DNA of 64,000 nucleotides from positions 434,001 through 498,000 of the forward strand of contig JARKIF010000022.1 of assembly GCA_029378245.1 (NCBI GenBank). The letters run 5' to 3'. Position 1 is the first letter of the stretch, and each line of letters starts with the position of its first letter. Under the pieces are notes generated by a model. That model was not told where the DNA came from. It saw nothing but the letters and a program-made list of their open reading frames with translations, and did not search any database. The position numbers and the translations under genes were made by a program. Of this stretch, positions 55,831 to 64,000 are shown in pieces. This stretch comes from Roridomyces roridus. Taxonomy: Eukaryota > Basidiomycota > Agaricomycetes > Agaricales > Mycenaceae.

Positions 55831-57268
55831 CGTATATGGGGAATTGATTAATCACCCAGTGGCCAAGCAGCACAAGTAAGTGATGCATGATTGGTGGTCA
55901 ATGGGCACGCACCGTGATGCATCACCTACCATTGGGTTTTGCCCATACCGTGGCCGCCCTCGCGCACCCTCCCGACCACTGTCCCGCGATTGATGGTCCG
56001 TGCACGAGGGCGCGCCGACGGTCCTAATTAGGCACATTATTTACATATGTTATCATTCCCCTGCCTCGCTTGCCCCTCCATTGGGATCGCTCTTCCTTCC
56101 CTCCCTACACATCCCTTCCCTCGCAACTCAGTAGACTTGTGCTTCAGCAACGTCGCAATACAGCTATCCAGTTTAAATCGCATTTCGACAGAAGGAAACA
56201 CTGCACCGGGGCCGGCTTTGGGCGCGTTTGGGCGATTTGGGGCGACGGGGGTGCAGCTCTCAGTTCAGTTGTCGTCGCACCGTAACGGGCCACAGGTGCG
56301 TCATCTCTCTGCGTAGCCCGCGGTGGCACGCCCAATTTTCGTCGGCTCAATCCACCTAGAGCGGATACTGCCCTTGCTCGCTCACTGCACGCACGATACC
56401 GAATCCTCTCCTGCCCATCTGTCGACACGACGCCCTCGCCTCTCACATCAGCCGACACTCGCTGCTTGGCATGAGTGACCCTTGTACGCCGCAGCTTCAC
56501 GCACACCGTCGGCTTTGTGCCAGGGCCCTTGGTTCATCCGAGCTCACAACCCCATCTGAGCCCGCCAGATCCCTCTCCTCTGCTGCTCTGGCCTTTTCCC
56601 AATACACCGGGTTCCTTGCTGGCCAATGCACCGCCTTCTGTTGTAGGGGTAGTAGATATGTTGACCTACATAATAATTTAATCTACCCTTCCCGGCTGCC
56701 TGCGCATCTAAGAGCTGTATTGACCCGAAAAAGAGGAGGTCTCGGAAGATTTGCACGATGAAGAGGCAAGAGCGACAAAAAAAACAGGGATTCACGAAAT
56801 GCATGGTTTGAGGATCGAACACAAGGGACGGGAAGCAGGAACATCATAATTGTAGAGCATGAGACCACTGCACCAAACTACAGACAATAAGGCTGCTTCA
56901 TCGTGAACCACAACCACACCCCGCACATTCACACATAATGGACTTGAAAAAGCACAAGTCAATTATTGATTCAAATACAAAGTCGGACTCTAACTACTGG
57001 GTGCTGGATGAGCAGCAAAGATATCCACAACGTGGAAGCTGGTTGAGCAGCAACCGAGTCAGTATGCCCCAATCATGCCGCCCTGGAGGTGGGTTTTATG
57101 ACCCTGCAATTAACGCATCAGATAACATGCGCTTGACTCCAGCAATGTGACGCACCGTTTACCGTGACCCCGTGTCGGCACCAACGGTGTCTTGGTGGTC
57201 GCGGGCGTTGCCTTACCCTACACGCGCGTTGCGTCATCATCAGGTAGATCGAGGATAGCCAAATCGAC
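55831..57268. other. Intergenic, GC-rich left part, tRNA-like relic
   Basis: No gene is recognised. On the minus strand about 56812-56880 a tRNA-like sequence has an A-box-like TGCAGTGGTCTCATGC and B-box GTGTTCGATCC, with 6 of 7 acceptor positions pairing in one alignment but a poor anticodon arm. It is probably a relic or SINE head. Confidence 0.35.
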
Positions 57269-60200
57269 TCACTTTTTTGCGGGTTTTGACCCTCCTGCAA
57301 TCCCTTCATCCGCCTTCCGTTTCTTTGCAGTCTTCGTCCTGGCAAGCAAGGCTTGCTCACTTGGTGCATTGGTTTGCGCACGCACCTCCGCGTGCGTCAG
57401 CTGCCTTGTGCTCGGTCGGGCGATCTGCTTCATCTCCGTCGTAACCGTCCTCCGCGATCGTGGCCCCAACCCATCGTTTGGAGCATCCGGAGGTGGGAGT
57501 ATGATCAGCGGGGTCTCGCCATCCGGATTATGGACCCGCGCATTCTCCGCCCGAGTAGCCGCCCTCCGACGACCGGCAGCCGTGTGGTTGTAGCCGCCAG
57601 AAATGGAGAAAATGAGCTCGGGAGGGGTTGCAGCAGAACCCGCGGGCTCAGCGGCTGCTACTCCCTGCACGTTGTTTGACGCATCCACCAATGACATCAC
57701 GCCTTCGCGCGAATTCACCGCATCCTCCGCAGCCTTCTTCGCCTTGGCTGCCCTCGCTTTCTCTGCCCGCTCTTTCAGTGCTGCCGCTCTTGTAGCCTTG
57801 TCCGCCGCCGTCTTTGCCTTGGTCGCTGCCGTCTTTGCGATCACCTCCTCCCTTGACACCGACACCGCCTTTTTAAGAGGCTTTGCCATCGGTCGGGAAT
57901 GGATTTGAGATGTGGCCACCGCCGTGAGCGACGGGATGGGCGGCAAGGAATCAGAGGTGATGGATGCAGGCAGCTCGATGGGGGGCGGAACTGGAACGGG
58001 ATTCGGCTGCTCGACAGATGTGGTGGGTGCCGACTCTGCAGCAGGTGTGATGCGTGCCACAGGATTGACGGGTGCCGGAGGCACAATCACGCTCGGCTCC
58101 TCCACGGGCGCCGGAGGTGTGATGGACGGGCAGAGCGTGATTTGTGCCGTATGCGCTGCCGGTGCCCGTGCCCGTGCAGACAGAGATTGATCCTTGAGGA
58201 GAGCGGCGAAAGAAGTCGGAGGGGCGTGGAATGATGGGAATATGGACGAGGGTCGAATCGGGCTTGACGCAACACCACCTCTCGACAGGGCAATCGTACT
58301 TGCCAGTTGGAGGTGAGAATGCTGCGGAGTAAGGAAGGCATTGGTATTCAGGGGACGATGGGGATGCCGGGGCGTGCTCGGTAGTAGCTGAGGATCGATT
58401 GGAATGGGGTTGAGGTCAAATACCTTGACGCCAGCGTGACTCCCCGTTCTCATCAGCTCATCCATAGCATGCGATCCGCACTCGCGAGCAGCTATGAAAG
58501 ACTCGAGTCGCGGGCTGGCCAATATTGGCAACCCCGCGTTTGGCCCGCGCTCACGGCTGGCTATACAAGCCTCGGCTCGGAGAAGCATCCCCGCCGGAGT
58601 TTGTGAGTCGGGGTATGTGGTGGGTGGAGTGGTGCTGTGCAGTGTATCGTCGTTGGCGCCTGACGAGTAATCGTCGAAAAACAGCTGATCGTCGTCATGA
58701 GGAATGCCGAGATCGTCAAGGAGGTTCTCATCCTCGAGAGGGCGACCTTCCATCGGTGCTGGCTCGGGTGTGATGCTCGACGATGGCGGTTGGCTGGAGG
58801 TAGGGTTGGGGACGACGGGAGCCACGACGGGGACGCAGGAGACAGCTGCAGAGGTGGTGATAGCGGCAGACGAAGCCTTGGCTTTCTTTTTCTTCTTTTT
58901 CTTCTTGATCTTCTCCGTCCCTCCAGCCTCGTCCGAGGACATGAAATCCTTCTCCATCTCGGGTAGGGCTTGCTTCTCCTTTGGCTTCACAGGTAAAGCT
59001 CGCGCCTTGCGGACTTCAGGCGCTACAAAATGTCAGCTTTCAGCGCGAATACATGACATCCATGAAACTCACAAAAACACCCCTTCAGAAACGCTTGGAA
59101 TGGCATGCCGATGTGAAGTTTGCAGTGTTCTTCGCCCAAGAAGGTCTGGAAGGTATGGCCATTGCTGTCGAGGCCCCAATTGACGCTATTGTAGGAGGAG
59201 AGGAGGATGAGAATCGCCACATCACGGGTCAGACCAATTACGTACATCTTCATGCTGACTTTCCCGCCTTGGCTTGGATTGCATCCACCGAACACAGTCA
59301 TTCCATACCAGCCGGTGCGCTCCTGTAGGACCTTGTGCACCTTGGTGAGCACCTCAACCGACTCGTTTATAGATCTGGGAACGGGTCAATAATGCAAATT
59401 GACTTGAGAAGCGTTTAAACCTACACCATGTATTCCTGAGGCGTCCTCCCAGTCGGCTCCTCAGAATCCGACTCTGGATCCTTCCCCGTCTGCTCTGCCT
59501 CGAGTGCCTCCTTCTCAGCAGCGACCATCCGGTCCAACTCCTCCCGTTCCTCGACGCTGAGTTCACCAAAGAGCCTGGCAACAACACGATTGCGGACTGC
59601 CATTCTCTGCCTCGACTTCTCTTCCCTCCCTACGTCCACATCATCCTCGTCATCATCTGGAATCGTCCCAGCAGTGCCCACGGAGACGGAGCTATTGTCA
59701 CGCGCTTCGTCGTCCGCAGTAGCCTGAGATCCATCCGACGTCAGAATGTTGTCGACCGCATCCGCAAGTGCTGCATCTTGCGTCGAAACCCCGTCATCAA
59801 CGTCCTCTCCACCCGGCAGCTCGCGCGGCTCCGCTGCAATGGCAATCGAGATTCTCTTGGCGTAGGTTTTTTGAAACAACTCGATGGGGCGGTGAACACG
59901 ATGCTTTGCACGCTGGGAGAACAAGGCCTTCGTCAAAGATTCAGGTGCTTTTCGAACTGCGTCGCCGACGTTGTTGGTCTTTTTCGAATGAAGACGAATC
60001 CAAGTTTTCAATTGCTGTCACCGGATAATATCAGCACGAGCGCCGTCTTCAGCAAGCAAACCTGCTTTTGAGGGCCATTGCTGTTGCATGGCAATCCGAG
60101 TCTGGGGCTGTGGAATCTGGAGTGAGGCGGACCTTTTGTGTTTTGTAAAAGTAGGGCATAAAGACTCGAGAGTGTGAAACTTGGGCATTGACTTTGCACT

Positions 60201-62107
60201 GTAAGCACCTCAATCCTGACGAGCAAGGTGAAAGGTTCATTACACAGGACTGAATTTTCAAACAGAACCGACAGTGGTGTGGACGTAGGACCACTGGCCC
60301 AGGCAACCACGGAGATGACAGCGCGCTGCGTGGACATCGCGGTAGAACAGCACGGGTGACGGACTCGGAGGTCATCAGATTCAAACAGTGAGAGGTGGTG
60401 CCTGGTTAGGGGACACCGAAAGAAAGCGCGGCCTGGCGGCTGAATCCGTTCTGCTTCTCGGACTCAGTGGAGATTGTAACCGTAGAGACCTAGCCCGGCG
60501 GGTAAGATGATAAGATTCGGGTTCAATGTGTAAAAGTAAACAAGGTGTGCCTCCGCTTCGCTCCGGCAGTGCGGGGCACACTCACATGGACCAGTGACAA
60601 TGAATTCCTATCCTACTGATTAAGAGTGTTCCTGCAGATACCTCGGGGCTCTCGCTGAAAAACTCCGCAGCAGTCATGATGGCGACAAAAGCCCACCGTC
60701 TTTGAACGCTGGGTTCGGACACGGCTCCGGGGCGAGACCGGTAAACCCAAGACGAAGCAGAAGAGATGTGGGTCTGCGGCGAGGAGGCCGGGGCGCGAGA
60801 GAGTGGGATTCATGCACGCAGAGTTCAGATACTCCGGCAGAACAGTCGAACCATGCAATCACTGACCTGAAGGCTGCTCGAACATGAACTGATGCAAAGC
60901 CATTTCTGAGAGGATTTCAATGCCCCGCACGCCACATTTTTCCGGACAAAAGCCTGGACATTATGAGATATCTAGAGAGCCACCTAAGAGCAGGTAGCAA
61001 GCTGAGAACACAGAGACGAATTCGGAGCCAGAGAGAACGTGCGAATGTCGATGCTTGAAATAAACCCCACACACCAAGTACTCTGCCGAACAGAGACGTA
61101 GTCACGAGGCGGGACAGCCGTCAAGGGCAAAGGAAAAACAGATTTCGAAATGAAAGGCCTTGAGTAAGGGTGAGGCGAACGAGCCCAGTCAGCGTTGTAA
61201 CCTGCAGGATGTTGGCGTTGAGCCACAGGTGGATTCGGACAGATTTTTCGCGTAAGTAATTGGGTAGGATGGCGTCACCAGGAGTTTAGTCCCACAGAGT
61301 GGCTAGAGCTTCGGTGTTTGTGTTGTGCGGTTGGATTCCCAGCAAGAGGGTTGAGCCTGGACCGAAGTGGAGCGGGGGAAGGCAGGGGGACTAAATGGGC
61401 GGTCACCGAGGGTGGACTATTATACCTCGGTCCTGCGGTGCCGCCGTGCCAGAGGGTGACGTGTCCAGTCGCCACGGCCCACTCTGTCCGAGATGGACAG
61501 CTGTTTGACAGCTATCCACGGGGAATGGAAACGAAGCACCAATGATGATCTCGCAAAGCTGTAGAAAAGCTGTAGGAAAGCCCTTCAGTGGGCCAGATGA
61601 GCGGAAAGAGCAAGTACATTTGGGGATAAAACCAAACAGACTGACAGGTGTACAAAGAATCGAGAGCCATTTCGTTAAAGAACGGATAATGACAAGGGCC
61701 TACCAAAAGGAGACAAAATGATCGAAAAATTACCTTGAATGGAAATGATCCCACCACCGGCACTGACGTCATCGAAAAAGTACGACCCCATTCTTGCGGG
61801 AAAACGACCGATAAAGCCGAGCTTAAAAATAAATATTTAAGACTCGGAATATACTCACTTTGTTTCTCGCGTCAACAGCAAGCCCCAGACGTTTTTGGTC
61901 ATCGTCCGAGAGGGCGGGGACGTCGGCATCACCAGTCTGAGTCGGCAACCCCAAGGTGTTTTCCTCCGGCCATCTCTGAAACCACCCTTTGAACCAGTCG
62001 GGCCAAAATTTGAAGAGTGTTTGGCAGGCATGGTGCTCGCGATATGTGATGATCGTTTCCGACAGCCATTCGAATTGCTCCGCTGTTGTCCATGGACGGG
62101 CTGGCAT
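57269..62107 (-). CDS. Large agaricomycete-specific protein, 964 residues, with a 1.84 kb intron
   Basis: Exons 61859-62107, 59425-60014, 59073-59374 and 57269-59022 join without a frame break. MPARPWTTAEQFEWLSETIITYREHHACQTLFKFWPDWFKGWFQRW begins it; exon 2 has LKTWIRLHSKKTNNVGDAVRKAPESLTKALF and an acidic region; exon 3 VHKVLQERTGWYGMTVFGGCNPSQGGKVSMKMY; exon 4 is low-complexity (poly-Lys KKKKKKKK, Pro/Ala-rich, Ala/Lys coiled region) and ends in a basic tail resembling a nuclear signal. I recognise the family as widespread and repetitive in mushroom genomes; it may be domesticated or transposon-associated, but its function is unknown. The intron 60015-61858 keeps GTGAGT and CAG. Confidence 0.7.
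60015..61858 (-). other. Hypertrophied intron, 1,844 bp
   Basis: Neighbouring introns in this gene are about 50 bp, so roughly 1.8 kb was probably inserted. It contains one copy of the dispersed GGGCCATTGC...GCATGGCA motif near 60068. I could not find TIRs or a target duplication at its edges. Confidence 0.5.
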
Positions 62108-62728
62108 GAGCGTAGAGAGGGTCCACTTTCCTTTTTCAGAATTTCCGCATCAAACTCAAAAATCGCGTTTTCTGATTTACCGGCCGCAACAATTAGAAAG
62201 AAATATCACCAAGGCGTATCAAATAACAAAAACCCAGCTTCTTCTCTCCGCCCACTACCATGACCGAGCACACCTATGTGCCGTTGCCCGCTGCCTCCAA
62301 CTTTCGTGCAGAGTTGGAGGCGGCAGTCAACTGCGTCCGTGAACTCACGCAGCTGGCGCTCAAGATGACCGTCTCTGCGGGGGACGTACAGGGCGAGTAA
62401 TCCGTATCGATTGCGAAATTTTCCTGCTCATTGCCTTTCCAGACCCTGTGCAGAAGAGCACCCTTGTTGCCCAGGCAGTCGAGATGGCCAAGGCCAGCCT
62501 CGATCTCCAGTGTGAGTTTTGTGTCCCACAGTACACGATCATGCTCATCGTTCACATCGCTCAGCCGTCCTTCAAGAGGCCATTTCAAATGCTCCTACCG
62601 AAGTGGAACCCTCCGAGTGTAAGTTTAATCGAGTCCCGCAGGTATCTCGCTTATTTAGTTCTGTGCAGTCAAATGGGTCGAGAAGCCGGAGCTAGAATGT
62701 GTAGCGGAGCATGAGCAATGAAAGTGAT
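62108..62728 (+). other. Possible small gene at 62261-62515
   Basis: The plus strand ATG 62261 reads MTEHTYVPLPAASNFRAELEAAVNCVRELTQLALKMTVSAGD and, after a plausible intron, DPVQKSTLVAQAVEMAKASLDLQ. The two parts look like one helical protein but the phases do not match with the obvious splice sites. No function can be proposed. Confidence 0.25.
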
Positions 62729-63237
62729 TCAAAAATTCCTACACACGCACCAGCGGGAGACTTTCGATTGACTATCCATCTGCCCTCCCCTTCCCAACTC
62801 AGCGAGAGCGCGAGTAGCCAGCATCTCGTCCGAATTGAGTGACTTGCCAGCGAAGATGGACTCCTCGGAAGGCTTGACGGAGGAGAACTGAAACCTGTTG
62901 ACCACAGAGAGAGCCCGAGGATCCCAAAACGATGCCTCGAAAGAGAGCTGAGAGTTTGAAGAGCCGCAGTCCACACCAACATATTCCGGGATGGTGTCGA
63001 AGCCGAGTCCAGAGTCGTCTTGCGGGACAGCACCTGAAGACCGGGCATGCTGGTCATAGCTCGATTCAGACGCTGCCAATGCTGGTAGTGGAGGAGAGTG
63101 CTCGGTGGTACGCCGCCGCTGCTTAGCCGCTCTGGTATAATCAGACCTTTGAGACGAATCGACACAGAAGGATTACCTCTTTTCTTCTTTCTTTTCAGCG
63201 GCTTGCCTCCGACGGTTGTCACGAATACTATTAGCAT
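62729..63237 (-). CDS. Unknown acidic protein fragment
   Basis: The frame ASESSYDQHARSSGAVPQDDSGLGFDTIPEYVGVDCGSSNSQLSFEASFWDPRALSVVNRFQFSSVKPSEESIFAG continues to LATRALAELGRGGQ. Composition (Ser/Asp-rich, then structured) looks coding, but there is no domain I know. The upstream part is basic (GKPLKRKKKRGN) and might be a preceding exon. It is on the same strand as the 964-residue gene. Confidence 0.3.
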
Positions 63238-63459
63238 TACTTGTGAGGGTTAGATGCACGTAAGATGGAACAGATTTTGTGGACGCACCGGGCGTAATAC
63301 CTGGCTTGCGTGTTCCGATGGTTATGAGCTTTTTCGGCCTTGGATACCCTGCAGTCCGGAAGATGAGTGACTAGAAGTATAGAAGAGAAGGGAGAGACCG
63401 TGAGCGATATTTTGCATCAGGGTCCGCCTTGAATTTGCCGCGTTTCTTGCTTTTGCGCA

Positions 63460-63726
63460 CACCGCGGGCATTCCGTAACGCACCGAAAGTTCGGTGCCTT
63501 ACGGTGCCCTCACAGTACCCTTGGGGTGGCTGGTTCCCACATGGCAGCTCTGTCCCGGCCCGGGCTGTTACATCAAAAAAAAAATCTCACAACTTTGTGA
63601 CTCAGGACGTTGAGGTGACAGCCCGGGCCGGAAAAACCTGGCACGCGGAGACCTGCCACCCAGGAGGGCACTGTGAGGGCACCGTAAGGCACCGAACTTT
63701 CGGTGTCTAACGGATTGCCCGCGGTG
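63460..63726. mobile_element. Foldback/MITE with about 60-bp TIRs, 267 bp
   Basis: CACCGCGGGCATTCCG at the left and CGGATTGCCCGCGGTG at the right continue as near-perfect inverted arms through CACCGAAAGTTCGGTGCC and GGTGCCCTCACAGT. GCA flanks both ends (63457-63459, 63727-63729). It contains an internal A10 tract and a second small inverted pair (CCCGGCCCGGGCTGT / ACAGCCCGGGCCGG). It is non-coding. Confidence 0.75.
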
Positions 63727-64000
63727 GCATGTTGGTCGAGATCAAGCCTATTGTATATGCCTGTATCTACCATCTCTCTGCCTTCCCGCCAACAATCGAC
63801 AACCTCTACCTCAATCCACACTCCACCGTTCATCAAGATTCTACCCATTCCAAGTTCTGATATACTGGGGCTCCTACTTTCTTTATTCTTTGGCTCCAAC
63901 CGATGCAATGAAGACGCTTCAAATATGCCGACAGCTATTTCCTGATTTTCACCACCCCGGATTTTCAAGTTCTGGATATATTCCAGTGCAGCCTCACGAG

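Noticed and set aside
56812..56885. tRNA-Ile(TAT)-like gene
   Set aside because: A- and B-box-like sequences exist, but the acceptor and T-stem cannot be satisfied at the same time.

Overview
The window looks like nuclear DNA of an agaricomycete fungus, most probably a Mycena-like member of the Agaricales. Support comes from dense 45-60 bp GT-AG introns with occasional GC-AG introns, short exons and a 21-nt microexon, a laccase, a cytochrome P450, F-box proteins, a Zn2Cys6 regulator, a NACHT-ankyrin NLR, and protein families I recognise as expanded in mushroom-forming fungi. No bacterial-type operons are present. Gene models below were spliced by hand, so exon edges are inferences even where both reading frames and splice sites agree.

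Layout. 1-1092: 5' part of a P450 (minus). 1.7-6.4 kb: a DHA2-type MFS transporter whose promoter and third intron are full of nested transposons. 6.5-9.5 kb: three paralogs of an unknown protein, two damaged. 10.4-12.7 kb: a laccase with all four copper motifs but an internal deletion. 13.6-14.3 kb: a helical protein. 15.2-22.4 kb: a cluster of about six small, mostly degenerate membrane proteins of one unknown family, interrupted by an intact TAP-like alpha/beta hydrolase (17.2-19.5 kb) whose inverted paralog lies at 42.4-44.6 kb. 23.2-26.4 kb: a 3.2 kb CACTA-like element. 26.7-27.1 kb: a chimera of two gene fragments found elsewhere in the window. 27.5-29.6 kb: a kinase-like family protein carrying a GGTF motif. 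30.3-33.4 kb: MITEs, a dead enoyl-CoA isomerase gene and a hairpin-ended element. 34.0-37.8 kb: an NLR with two GGTF motifs, a NACHT domain and ankyrin repeats. 38-40 kb: degraded coding remnants. 40.1-49.0 kb: SMP-30-like protein, small ORF, TAP-like paralog, Zn2Cys6 factor, secreted protein. 49.1-51.4 kb: LINE reverse transcriptase. 51.4-54.2 kb: two F-box-type genes. 54.3-55.8 kb: a second, broken LINE split by a hAT MITE. 57.3-62.1 kb: a 964-residue protein with a 1.84 kb intron. 63.46-63.73 kb: a foldback element.

The dominant theme is transposon traffic. At least six short non-autonomous elements have exact 8-bp target duplications (hAT type), three of them one CAAGGGGG-ended family. 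Others have 3-bp or TA duplications, and there is a solo LTR with a 5-bp duplication. Two host genes keep readable splice sites around introns of 1.7-1.8 kb. The most interesting possible system is the NLR and the kinase-like protein 4.3 kb away, which share a short N-terminal GG[TN]F motif that could be a homotypic (possibly amyloid) signalling motif.
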